Shown here in pieces: positions 37,001 through 47,687 of a DNA stretch of 64,000 nucleotides (its first letter is position 1; every line of letters starts with the position of its first letter). The DNA comes from Henricia sp. BOLD:AAB3569. Its lineage: Eukaryota; Echinodermata; Asteroidea; Spinulosida; Echinasteridae. The notes beneath the pieces are model-generated. The model was not told the DNA's origin. It saw only the letters and a list, made by a program, of their open reading frames with translations, and did not search any database. The translations under genes and the position numbers were made by a program. The stretch spans positions 992,001 through 1,056,000 of the forward strand of contig JBBELK010000482.1 of the NCBI GenBank assembly GCA_037783545.1, written 5' to 3'.

Positions 37001-38340
37001 TTGCCAATTTCCAATATATTTAGCCATCTCCACGAAATTAACAAATTAATTAAAACACCCTGTATAAACTAAGTGCTTTTTCCCTTCAAGCATGCTCTGG
37101 TGGGGCTTGAACCCATGACCTCCTGCATACTAGGCAGATGCATGTACCATGTCGTTCGGGACAAATTACATCCATTTAACGTCATACGGACCACTGAAAC
37201 AATAATTCCCTTATTTTAAAAATGTATGGGTTGCACTTGTATTTCGATTCTTAAAGGAGCATGACCAGAGTTTCTGGAAAATAGTTTTCGATGTAACTTA
37301 CCAATATTATCAAGTAACTCCCATACACACCTCCCATGTCCCAAAAACCCGAAAACATTCGCGATTTCCAGTAAAAGATTGAACAAAACTATCGTCGGCT
37401 TTCAGTGGATAAACGTTGATACTGGAAAATTAGTTTACAAATAATCGGTGGATTTTCGACGATATCCTCGGAAATATGCGGCCTAGAAGCGCGGGAGTTT
37501 CAGTTTCGTAATCAGAAAAATATAACAGATGTTATGATATAAAAATCTCATGACCCATAAGGTAAGTCCCGGGGAGTTATGGGTAAAAAAAAGTGATCTG
37601 GTCACACTCCTTTAAGTATACTTCTCTTTTAAAGTTGACACAGTTTCACAATCAAAAGCATACGACTTCAGAATACTTAAAGGTAGAACACATGATTGGT
37701 AAACTGATAAAAGGGGCGTTATTTCCACTTATGATTAGAAGCCCATGTTAATAAAACTGCCCTGTAGACATTTCAGCCACATAGGTGCAGTAATACTTCT
37801 GAAAACTTGAAAAATCCATGCGTAGTTTTTGAGTTGAGTTGAATGGTAAAAAATCTTTTGCAAAACAAGGCATCAATCTTTATGTCATCCATGCAATCGT
37901 TGCATGGTTGACGTCGTTATCAGCACATAGTTGCATTAGTTTATCATCACAATTGTGTTGCCGACGTTGAAAACAAGATTCTCTGATTCTCATTCAGGTT
38001 TATGCACCTGCAATATACATCGGTAATACTTTTGATTAAATTTGTTGCTGACTTCAAACAAGTGTCATCCCTTCAGAGCATATAGTCATAACTTCGGGAT
38101 CACCTTGTGCCCATAATCTTAACCATGCCCCTCATTGTAGTCAATACTTGTATATTGTCTCACCTCGCTCCTGGTTTTGCCCCCTCTCCTGCTGCTCTAT
38201 TATTATTACATGTACCAGCACATGGTGTGTGCAAAGAATACATTTTTGAAATTTACAATTTACATATGTACTTGTTTTTTCTTTCTTTCTTTCCAGACAC
38301 CGAGGGCCTCCTGTTGTCTCTGAGGGAACAAATAGATTGA
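33100..38340 (+). CDS. Probable small six-exon gene of unknown function
   Basis: Candidate exons (plus strand): 33100-33390, 35079-35190, 35349-35379, 35493-35586, 35900-35981, 38297-38340. All introns are GT-AG and the phases match throughout, giving 217 codons and a TGA stop. I do not recognise the product. Visible pieces: exon 2 ends FLENVFHLSITYNQ; exon 4 has CHSGDCIPVIFMSATNLTIVG; the C-terminus is DTEGLLLSLREQID. Exon 1 is the weakest call, because it is the inverted copy of aminotransferase exon 1 followed by 18 new codons to a CAG/GTCCTA donor. If it is real, the protein shares its basic N-terminus with the aminotransferase; otherwise the true 5' exon is elsewhere. Exons 2-5 recur in inverted orientation at 48594-53716 with the same splice sites, which supports genuine exons. 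The 31-bp exon 3 uses a weak acceptor (ccaaaag), replaced by ccaatag in the duplicate. Confidence 0.5.
34035..34110 (-). promoter_or_regulatory. Candidate aminotransferase promoter with GC box
   Basis: A GC box 'gggcggggc' lies at 34081-34089, about 175 bp upstream of the exon 1 ATG. The third copy of the region (near 55515) has lost it ('gtaaggggcgtaac'). Confidence 0.45.
34338..34440 (+). repeat. Three tandem copies of a 40-48 bp unit
   Basis: 'gcaaatttatactgg' plus 'tacatcattac(g/a)caaatata' recurs three times. A single diverged unit is seen at 46790-46840. Confidence 0.7.
34600..34810. mobile_element. MITE, TIR 'ggggctgtctaaagttgtca'
   Basis: 'ttaggggctgtctaaagttg' with 'tcaacattttc' on the left and 'gaaaatgttgacaacttaaa' with 'acggcctctta' on the right form arms of about 32 bp. 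The right end, with its flank to 35010, recurs in the same orientation at 46845-47050. Confidence 0.7.
36232..37064. mobile_element. Foldback transposon carrying a duplicated transposase N-terminus
   Basis: The ends 'tacagggtgttttt' and 'aaaacaccctgta' are flanked by TA. Arms of about 370 bp are complementary (36232-36610 against 36690-37064). Each arm encodes the start of a helix-turn-helix transposase segment, MQLTTEQRVLVV, continuing after a frame change as 'QQVADAFDQRFPGRAIPAKS'. This resembles the N-terminal domain of some IS630/mariner-group transposases (DUF4817-like). No catalytic domain is present. It sits in intron 5 of the unknown gene and is absent from the 47-55 kb duplicate. Confidence 0.8.
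37680..37885 (+). repeat. Dispersed repeat copy (family of 1-250 and 23318-23560)
   Basis: 'acatgattggtaaactgat', 'gcccatgttaataaaactgc', 'cagtaatacttctgaaaa' and 'gttgaatggtaaaaaa' occur in the same order as in the other copies. Confidence 0.6.
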
Positions 38341-38859
38341 TACAAATTTCTGGATTTACCAACAGGGCGCGAGCAGGACAAGGAAGTGTTTAAGACTGGT
38401 CAGTTTTTATCATCCGTTTAAGACTGGCCACAGGACGTGCTTTAAGTCTATACGGATGCGTAAACTGGCAAAGTATTCATGATTATGTATTTTACAATGG
38501 AAATGAACAGTGTCTCTGGCCGTCGGCTGCCAATGGCACCACCCACCCACCTATGTATGCAAATTGTCTTCAGGAACAAGCATAATCAGATGTAAAACTT
38601 GTTTCTGAGGAAAATTAATGTACTGACAGCTTTAAGTATGACTGCATAAAGTTTTGCTGAAAATTGTTTTTAGTTAAAAAATTAAAACAATTTAAAAAAT
38701 AAAACCTTGGGAACATTAGGTGAAAGAAACTTGTAAGCTTCATGCAACTCGGCCTATGCGCTGCGAAAGTGAACATGTTATGAAATGTGCGTAATATAAA
38801 TGTACTAATATGTTATCTTATGTTATCTTATGCTTATGTTATCTTATGCTTATTGTAAC

Positions 38860-39110
38860 ACCCAATGTTATGAAGAGATTTTTGCCACATAGTGGAAGCG
38901 AAATGATTCTGGTGATTTCCTGATGGCAGCGGTGCCAAGATTACCCTCATGTATAGATATGTATGCTATACAAGAATCTAACATTACTATTTGTGTATCG
39001 CTAAACATATGTTTACTGTCTGAAAGACTACAATAGCTAACGCTCAATTTTGGCAAGAATCTCTTCAGGTCTTAGTCCTCATTTACGTGGTTCTCTCTTT
39101 GAGCCAGCAG
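38860..39110. repeat. Dispersed 'tatagcgcacatatc' repeat, left-arm copy
   Basis: On the minus strand it reads 'attcttgtatagcatacata', 'ggcaccgctgccatcaggaa' and 'agaatcatttcgcttc'. Paralogues lie at 47760-47960 (the duplicate) and 63720-63845 (an independent insertion). Preceded by a 'ttatcttatgct' microsatellite at 38812-38850. Confidence 0.6.
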
Positions 39111-39204
39111 CAAATTCAACTCAATTCCCCATCATCCACCGTCGTACCAATTATTGTAAGTTCCATAAAGTTCGATCCCCGCCCGTGCATAACGTGTCTT
39201 CAAA

Positions 39205-41275
39205 AACCCCCCCCAAAAAAACAAAAAAAAACCCAAAAACGAGTGGTAGGGTACCAAAAAAAAAACCCAAAAAACAAGTGTGGTAGGGTACCAAAAAAAA
39301 CCCCAAAAAAACAAGTGTAGGGTACCAAAAAACCTTAAAACAAGTGCTTAAAAACAAGTGTTGGGTACCAAAAAAAACCAAAACAAGTGGTAGGGTACCA
39401 AAAAAAACCAAGTGGTAGGGTACCAACAAAAAACAAAAACAAGTGGTAGGGTACCAAAAAACCTTAAAACAAGTGCTTAAAAACAAGTGTAGCCTAGGGT
39501 ACCAAAAAAAAACCTTAACAACAAGTGCTAGGGTACCCAAAAAAAAACCCAAAACAAGTGCTAGGGTACCTACCACTTATTTAGATTTTTTTTTGGGTAC
39601 CCTACACTTGTTTTTTTTTTGGTTTGGTACCCTACCACTTGTTTTTAAGCACTTGTTTTAAGGTTTTTTGGTACCCTACCACTTGTTTTGGTTTTTTTTT
39701 GGTACCCTACCACTTTTTTTTTTTTTTTTTTGGTACCCAACACTTGTTTTGGTTTTTTTTTGGTACCCTACACTTGTTTAGGTGTTTTTTTGGTACCCTA
39801 CCACTTGTTTTGGTGTTTTTTTGTTACCCTACCACTTGTTTTGGTTTTTTTTTGGTACCCTACCACTTGTTTTGGTTTTTTTTTGGTACCCTACCACTTT
39901 TTTTTTTTTTTTTTTTTTGTTACCCTATCACTTTTTTTGGTTTTTTTTTGGTACCCTACACTTGTTTTGGTTTTTTTTTGGTACCCTACCACTTGTTTTT
40001 GTTTTTTTTTGGTACCCCTATCACTTTTTTTGGTGTTTTTTTGTTACCCTACCACTTGTTTTGGTTTTTTTTTGGTACCCTACCACTTGTTTTGGGTTTT
40101 TTTTTGGTACCCTACCACTTGTTTTTTTTTTTTTGTTTTGTTACCCTATCACTTGTTTTGGTTTTTTTTTGGTACCCTACCACTTGTTTTGGTTTTTTTT
40201 TGGTACCCTACCACTTGTTTTGGTGTTTTTTTGTTACCCTACCACTTGTTTTGGTGTTTTTTTGTTACCCTACCACTTGTTTTGGTTTTTTTTTGGTACC
40301 CTACCACTTGTTTTTGTTTTTTTTTTTTGTTACCCTATCACTTGTTTTGGTTTTTTTTTGTTACCCTACCACTTGTTTTGGTTTTTTTTTGGTACCCTAC
40401 CACTTGTTTTTTTTTTTTTTTTTTGTTACCCTATCACTTGTTTTGGTTTTTTTTTGTTACCCTACCACTTGTTTTGGTTTTTTTTTGGTACCCTACCACT
40501 TGTTTTGTTTTTTTTTTGGTACCCTACCACTTGTTTTGGTTTTATTTTTTTGTTACCCTATCACTTGTTTTGGTTTTTTTTTGGTACCCTACCACTTGTT
40601 TTGGTTTTTTTTTTGGTACCCTACCACTTGTTTTTGTTTTTTTTTGGTACCCTACCACTTGTTTTGGTTTTTTTTTTTTGTTACCCTATCACTTGTTTTG
40701 GTTTTTTTTTGGTACCCTACCACTTGTTGTGGTTTTTTTTTTGGTACCCTACCACTTGTTTTTGTTTTTTTTTGGTACCTACCACTTGTTTTTGTTTTGT
40801 TTTGGTACCCTACCACTTGTTTTGGTGTTTTGTTGTTACCCTACCACTTGTTTTGGTTTTTTTTTGGTACCCTACCACTTGTTTTTTTTTTTTTGGTACC
40901 CAACACTTGTTTTGGTTTTTTTTTGGTACCCTACCACTTGTTTTGGTGTTTTTTTGGTACCCTACCACTTGTTTTGGTGTTTTTTTGTTACCCTACCACT
41001 TGTTTTGGTTTTTTTTTGGTACCCTACCACTTGTTTTGGTTTTTTTTTGGTACCCTACCACTTGTTTTTGTTTTTGTTTTTTGTTACCCTATCACTTGTT
41101 TTGGTTTTTTTTTGGTACCCTACCACTTGTTTTGGTTTTTTTTTTTTTTGGTACCCCACACTTGTTTTGGTTTTTTTTGGTACCCTACCACTTGTTTTGG
41201 TTTTTTTTTGGTACCCTACCACTTGTTTTTTTTTTTTTTTGGTACCCTACCACTTGTTTTGGTTTTTTGGCTGTT
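39205..41275. repeat. T-rich minisatellite with GGTACC core, switching orientation near 39575
   Basis: The unit is 'ggtaccctaccacttgtttt' plus 'ggttttttttt', about 31-36 bp. From 39205 to 39575 the units run as the complement (caagtggtagggtaccaaaa); after 39575 they run forward for about 48 copies. The variants gttaccctatcac and ggtacccaacac recur. Three overlapping forward frames of 548-586 codons are open only because the unit lacks stops. A further block lies at 43556-43735. Confidence 0.92.
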
Positions 41276-43470
41276 CCAACACGGTTGGGAACAGCCTTTG
41301 TTTTCGTTACGATTTTTTTTTTTTTTTTTCTTTTCCTTCTTCCACTTTTTTCGGACGCTATTTCGGGCACTTGCACATTCATGATTGACTTCAAACTTCA
41401 CATGGACATTGGTCACTATGTGAATTAGTGCATAGTACTAATGACGTAATCATGACGTCATCACGTGTCAGATTAAAGGGGTATGAAGTTTAATAAATTA
41501 AATATTCAAAAATCAATAAAAATTCAACCGTTTGACCTACGATCTTGATTCCTTCGCCATATACGATGACTAACAAAAGTCTTTAAGATGCGCACACGCC
41601 TTGACCTTTGACCTCGTTTCCTATTGGTCAAACAGATTTTGCCTTGCCATTTGAAAGTGGTGCAAGATATTTGGACAAAGTCACTTGTGTTACACTTCGA
41701 CTAGGGTGGGGTATCTAAAAAATATGTTGGTGACCTTTGACCTTGCTCACTTCCGGTCGAAACCGGAAGTGGCCCTTAGTTTGAAAGTGAAAGGAGGTAT
41801 TGAGATGGGGTCAATGGTGTTATTACCAGAGGCCCTTAAGCTTTCCAAAAATATAAGTGATGACGTCATCGCACGAAATAGCGCCCTCTACCGACAAGAT
41901 GATTACGTAATTAAATATTCAAAAATCAATAAAAAATCAACTGTTTGACCTACGATCTTGATTCCTGTGGCATATACGATCACTAACAAATGTCTTTAAG
42001 ATGCGCACAGGGCTTGACCTTTGACCTCGTTTCCTATTGGTCTAACAGATTTTGCCTTTCCATTTGAAAGTGGTACAAGATATCTGCATGTGGTCAACTG
42101 TATTACACTTCGACTAGGGTGGGGTATCCAAAAAATATGGCGGTGACCTTTGACCTTGCTCACGTCCGGTTCAAACCGGAATGGGCTATATAGACTGTGC
42201 ACTACTAATAGGGAAACGCGAAATTGAGTATTTCACTTGTACACAAGCAATGGCCTATTGACTGTGCACTTCGAGGAAACATGAAAATACGTATTTTGGT
42301 TGTACACAGGCAATGGCCTATTGACTGTGTACTGCGAGGAAACGGGAAACTAAGTATTTTGCTTGTACACAGGCAATGGCCTATTGACTGTGCACATCGA
42401 GGAAACATGAAAATACGTATTTTGCTTGTACACAGGCAATGGCCCATTGACTGTGTACTTCGAGGAAACGGGAAAATACGTAATTTGTTTGTACACAGGC
42501 AATGGCCTATTGACTGTGCACTGCGAGGAAACGGGAAACTAAGTATTTTGCTTGTACACAGGCAATGGCATATTGACTGTGCACTTCGAGGAAACATGCA
42601 AATACGTATTTTGCTTGTACACGGGCAATGCCCATTGACTGTGTACTTCGAGGAAACGGGAAAATACGTATTTTGTTTGTACACAGGCAATGGCCTATTG
42701 ACTGTGCACTGCGAGGAAACGGGAAACTAAGTATTTTGCTTGTACACAGGCAATGGCATATTGACTGTGCACTGCGAGGAAACGGGAAAATACGTATTTT
42801 GCTTGTTGGCTGTGCATCTCTTTTTCTTCTTCCACTTTTTTCAGACGCTATTTCGGGCACTTGCACTTTCATGATTGACTTCAAACTTCACATGGACATT
42901 GGTCACTATGTGAAGTTGTGCACAGTACTAATGACGTCATGATGACATCATCACGTGTCAGATTAAAGAGGCATGAAGTTTAATAAATTAAAAATTCAAA
43001 AATCATTAAAAAATCAACCGGTTGACCTACGATCTTGATTCCTTCGCCATATACGATGACTACCAAGGGTCTTTGAGATGCGCACACCCCTTGACCTTGG
43101 ACCTCGTTTCCTATTGGTCAAACAGATTTTGCCTTGCCATTTGAAAGTGGTACAAGATATCTGGATGTGGTCAACTGTATTACACTTTGACCTAGGGTGG
43201 TGTATCCAAAAAATATGGTCGTGACCTTTGACCTCGTTTCCTATTGGTCTAACAGATTTTGCCTTGCCATTTGAAAGTGGTACAAGATATCTGGATGTGG
43301 TCAACTGTATTACACTTCGACCTAGGGTAAGGTATCCAAACATATAGCAACACCTTTGACCTTCCCTACATGTCAGATTAAAGGGGCATGTAATAATATT
43401 CAATATTTAAAAATCGATAAAAACTCAACCGTTTGACCTACGATCGTGATTTATTCATATACGATCACTA
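41276..43470. repeat. Block of complex repeats with DR1 sites
   Basis: A segment of about 300 bp at 41325-41640 recurs at 42825-43130, and its second half recurs at 41915-42180 and 43190-43370. Each carries the theme 'tttgacctacgatcttgatt', then a 'ttgacctttgacctcg' site, then 'cctattggt' and 'tttgaaagtgg'. Five perfect TGACCTTTGACCT sites start at 41602, 41731, 42015, 42144 and 43222. Palindromic CRE-type sites (tgacgtca) lie at 41453 and 41860; the first abuts an E-box (cacgtg). Confidence 0.8.
42192..42808. repeat. 63-bp minisatellite, about nine copies
   Basis: Unit of 62-63 bp built on 'ttgtacacaggcaatggcct', 'attgactgtgcac' and 'cgaggaaac(gg/at)gaaa'. Because 63 is a multiple of three, 21-residue repeat frames stay open on both strands (161 and 168 codons). 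No signal argues that either is translated. It sits inside the DR1 repeat block, dividing its two major copies. Confidence 0.9.
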
Positions 43471-43735
43471 ACAAAGGTCATCCCGAACACCATATATGTT
43501 TATAAAAAGGAGGGGAACAGCCATGTGTTCGTTGTCAAGAACGAACACAGGTCTAGTTTTTTTTTGTTACCCTATCACTTGTTTTGGTTTTTTTTTTGTA
43601 CCCTACCACTTGTTTTGGTTTTTTTTTTGGTACCCTACCACTTGTTTTTTTTTGGTACCCTACCACTTGTTTTTAGGGGTTTTTTTGGTACCCTGCGGTA
43701 GCAGCTGTAGCACTTGTTTTTTGGTAAACATAGTG

Positions 43736-46604
43736 CTTTTTGTAGAAGCTCTACGGTAACCCTAGTGCTTTTTGTAGAAGCGCCACGGTAACCCTAGTGC
43801 TTTTTGTAGAAGCGCCACGGTAACCCTAGTGCTTTTTGTAGAAGCGCCACGGTAACCCTAGTGCTTTTTGTAGAAGCGCCAAGGTAACCCTAGTGCTTTT
43901 TGTAGAAGCGCCACGGTAACCCTAGTGCTTTTTGTAGAAGCGCCACGGTAACCCTAGGGCTTTTTGTAGAAGCGCCACGGTAACCCTAGGGCTTTTTGTA
44001 GAAGCGCCACGGTAACCCTAGGGCTTTTTGTAGAAGCGCCACGGTAACCCTAGGGCTTTTTGTAGAAGCGCCACGGTAACCCTAGGGCTTTTTGTAGAAG
44101 CGCCACGGTAACCCTAGGGCTTTTTGTAGAAGCGCCACGGTAACCCTAGGGCTTTTTGTAGAAGCGCCACGGTAACCCTAGGGCTTTTTGTAGAAGCGCC
44201 ACGGTAACCCTAGTGCTTTTTGTAGAAGCGCCACGGTAACCCTAGTGCTTTTTGTAGAAGCGCCACGGTAACCCTAGGGCTTTTTGTAGAAGCGCCACGG
44301 TAACCCTAGGGCTTTTTGTAGAAGCGCCACGGTAACCCTAGTGCTTTTTGTAGAAGCGCCACGGTAACCCTAGGGCTTTTTGTAGAAGCGCCACGGTAAC
44401 CCTAGGGCTTTTTGTAGAAGCGCCACGGTAACCCTAGTGCTTTTTGTAGAAGCGCCACGGTAACCCTAGTGCTTTTTGTAGAAGCGCCACGGTAACCCTA
44501 GTGCTTTTTGTAGAAGCGCCACGGTAACCCTAGTGCTTTTTGTAGAAGCGCCACGGTAACCCTAGTGCTTTTTGTAGAAGCGCCACGGTAACCCTAGTGC
44601 TTTTTGTAGAAGCGCCACGGTAACCCTAGTGCTTTTTGTAGAAGCGCCACGGTAACCCTAGGGCTTTTTGTAGAAGCGCCACGGTAACCCTAGGGCTTTT
44701 TGTAGAAGCGCCACGGTAACCCTAGGGCTTTTTGTAGAAGCGCCACGGTAACCCTAGGGCTTTTTGTAGAAGCGCCACGGTAACCCTAGGGCTTTTTGTA
44801 GAAGCGCCACGGTAACCCTAGGGCTTTTTGTAGAAGCGCCACGGTAACCCTAGTGCTTTTTGTAGAAGCGCCACGGTAACCCTAGGGCTTTTTGTAGAAG
44901 CGCCACGGTAACCCTAGGGCTTTTTGTAGAAGCGCCACGGTAACCCTAGGGCTTTTTGTAGAAGCGCCACGGTAACCCTAGGGCTTTTTGTAGAAGCGCC
45001 ACGGTAACCCTAGTGCTTTTTGTAGAAGCGCCACGGTAACCCTAGGGCTTTTTGTAGAAGCGCCACGGTAACCCTAGGGCTTTTTGTAGAAGCGCCACGG
45101 TAACCCTAGGGCTTTTTGTAGAAGCGCCACGGTAACCCTAGTGCTTTTTGTAGAAGCGCCACGGTAACCCTAGTGCTTTTTGTAGAAGCGCCACGGTAAC
45201 CCTAGTGCTTTTTGTAGAAGCGCCACGGTAACCCTAGTGCTTTTTGTAGAAGCGCCACGGTAACCCTAGTGCTTTTTGTAGAAGCGCCACGGTAACCCTA
45301 GTGCTTTTTGTAGAAGCGCCACGGTAACCCTTGGGCTTTTTGTAGAAGCGCCACGGTAACCCTAGTGCTTTTTGTAGAAGCGCCACGGTAACCCTAGTGC
45401 TTTTTGTAGAAGCGCCACGGTAACCCTAGGGCTTTTTGTAGAAGCGCCACGGTAACCCTAGTGCTTTTTGTAGAAGCGCCACGGTAACCCTAGTGCTTTT
45501 TGTAGAAGCGCCACGGTAACCCTAGGGCTTTTTGTAGAAGCGCCACGGTAACCCTAGTGCTTTTTGTAGAAGCGCCACGGTAACCCTAGTGCTTTTTGTA
45601 GAAGCGCCACGGTAACCCTAGTGCTTTTTGTAGAAGCGCCACGGTAACCCTAGTGCTTTTTGTAGAAGCGCCACGGTAACCCTAGTGCTTTTTGTAGAAG
45701 CGCCACGGTAACCCTAGTGCTTTTTGTAGAAGCGCCACGGTAACCCTAGTGCTTTTTGTAGAAGCGCCACGGTAACCCTAGTGCTTTTTGTAGAAGCGCC
45801 ACGGTAACCCTAGTGCTTTTTGTAGAAGCGCCACGGTAACCCTAGTGCTTTTTGTAGAAGCGCCACGGTAACCCTAGTGCTTTTTGTAGAAGCGCCACGG
45901 TAACCCTAGTGCTTTTTGTAGAAGCGCCACGGTAACCCTAGTGCTTTTTGTAGAAGCGCCACGGTAACCCTAGTGCTTTTTGTAGAAGCGCCACGGTAAC
46001 CCTAGTGCTTTTTGTAGAAGCGCCACGGTAACCCTAGGGCTTTTTGTAGAAGCGCCACGGTAACCCTAGTGCTTTTTGTAGAAGCGCCACGGTAACCCTA
46101 GTGCTTTTTGTAGAAGCGCCACGGTAACCCTAGTGCTTTTTGTAGAAGCGCCACGGTAACCCTAGTGCTTTTTGTAGAAGCGCCACGGTAACCCTAGTGC
46201 TTTTTGTAGAAGCGCCACGGTAACCCTAGGGCTTTTTGTAGAAGCGCCACGGTAACCCTAGTGCTTTTTGTAGAAGCGCCACGGTAACCCTAGTGCTTTT
46301 TGTAGAAGCGCCACGGTAACCCTAGTGCTTTTTGTAGAAGCGCCACGGTAACCCTAGGGCTTTTTGTAGAAGCGCCACGGTAACCCTAGGGCTTTTTGTA
46401 GAAGCGCCACGGTAACCCTAGCGCTTTTTGTAGAAGCGCCACGGTAACCCTAGTGCTTTTTGTAGAAGCGCCACGGTAACCCTAGTGCTTTTTGTAGAAG
46501 CGCCACGGTAACCCTAGTGCTTTTTGTAGAAGCGCCACGGTAACCCTAGTGCTTTTTGTAGAAGCGCCACGGTAACCCTAGCGCTTTTTGTAGAAGCGCT
46601 CGGG
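43736..46604 (+). repeat. 32-bp satellite, about 90 copies
   Basis: Unit 'gcgccacggtaaccctag(t/g)gc' plus 'tttttgtagaa', with an exact 32-bp period over 2.87 kb. Copies differ almost only at one site (tagTgc or tagGgc), with rare 'tagCgc' and one 'ttgggc'. The left edge grades out of the GGTACC minisatellite (43681-43740). At the right edge (46605-46720) units are degenerate and some are inverted. Confidence 0.97.
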
Positions 46605-46734
46605 TTACCGTAGCGCTTTCTGTAGCGCTTTTTTTTAAGGGCTACGGTAAGCCTAGCACTTTTTGTAAAAACGCTAGGGTTAACGTAGCGCTTTCACAAA
46701 AAGCACTAGGGTTATCGCGGGTTTCTCTAAAATG

Positions 46735-47060
46735 AATTGGACTAAGAGCAGATTACTACACTAATTTAGGAAAGAACTTTTTATTGGTAAACTATGCAAA
46801 CTATGCACATTTATATCGGGTACATCACTACGTAAATAATCGTGAATGTTGACAGCTTGAACGGCCCTACATAAAAAGCAAAAAAAAAGTGAAATATAAA
46901 TACACAACAATAACTAACGAAATAAAACCACTAAATATTAAAAATGATAAGTAAACCGCTTGTTTAGAGAAACCGCAAAACATATCAAGACATGAAAAAT
47001 ACACAAGGCAAAAATTAAGTTACAAAAGGAATCTATATGTTTAGTGGAAATAATTTGGCC
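46735..47060 (+). repeat. Direct copy of the 34.8-35.0 kb segment
   Basis: 'aaatacacaaggcaaaaatt', 'gagaaa(c/t)(c/t)gcaaaacatat' and 'gttgacagcttgaacggccc' align in the same orientation with 34770-35010. This is opposite to most of the neighbouring duplication. Confidence 0.75.
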
Positions 47061-47089
47061 CATTCACGACACGTTATGCACAAAGTGCA

Positions 47090-47165
47090 CACGCTAAACT
47101 CCTAGCGTGCTCGGGCGGGACTCGAACCCACGACCTCCTCTTGCATACTAGGCATCATGAATAGG
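47090..47165 (-). repeat. tRNA-derived repeat fragment
   Basis: The minus strand gives a T-arm-like 'gtgggttcgagtcccgc' followed by 'ccgagcacgct', the same end as at 19830-19862. The 5' half is replaced by 'gcctagtatgcaagaggagg', which is shared with 37085-37145. Confidence 0.6.
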
Positions 47166-47221
47166 CACAATTACTTCTACTCGTTTCAACCTAAGCAATA
47201 ATTCCTTACTTCATGGAACTT

Positions 47222-47687
47222 ACAATGCATAGTTCCGAGATTGCCCAGTTAACCCCGCCCCCTTGGATATTGTTGCTATGTGCTCACAAGCCATCGCAAA
47301 AAAATGGCGAGACTACGTACAAAGCAACGGGACTCGGCATGGAAAGCACAGATTCATTGGAAAAAACCCAAAGGTATTTATGTTTTGAGGTCGACAGTTA
47401 CCGTATAGCGTAGCACACACTGAGCGAAGGGCTAGTAATGCAGGGATGACATATCTTTCATAAAAATGCGCTTTCCTACCTTTGAACAGCGAATCGCCCG
47501 ACATTAAAACCAAAATTCACCCGGTCACTGGCGCATACAACATACAAACTGTATGGGCAGAACATCGCGGATTGTTTGTGATGATTGCATCACTTTGACG
47601 TTTGTGGGCGCAGTCTGCTAGCCCTGTTGTGATTGGTCGCGGGTTCGGCTTGATTGACAGGTCGGAACTATGCATTGGTACGACAGT
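47222..47687. mobile_element. MITE 'caatgcatagttccga', copy 2
   Basis: The same element as 28278-28726 in the opposite orientation, with perfect 16-bp ends. The matching place in the left duplicate (near 39140-39155, 'ggtaccaa-type' flank 'tcgtaccaattattgtaagt') has no element, so this copy inserted after the duplication, or was lost from the left. Confidence 0.85.

Noticed and set aside
39624-41428. Three overlapping plus-strand frames of 548-586 codons
   Set aside because: They are open in all three forward frames because the T-rich unit lacks stop codons. The products are only Phe/Leu/Val/Tyr/Pro repeats, with no conserved start or splice context.
43736-46604. CRISPR-like regular repeat
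   Set aside because: The 32-bp units are contiguous without unique spacers and the genome is eukaryotic; this is a satellite.
43736-46604. Telomeric or interstitial telomere repeat
   Set aside because: Only 'taaccctag' per 32-bp unit resembles a telomere repeat; there is no (TTAGGG)n run.
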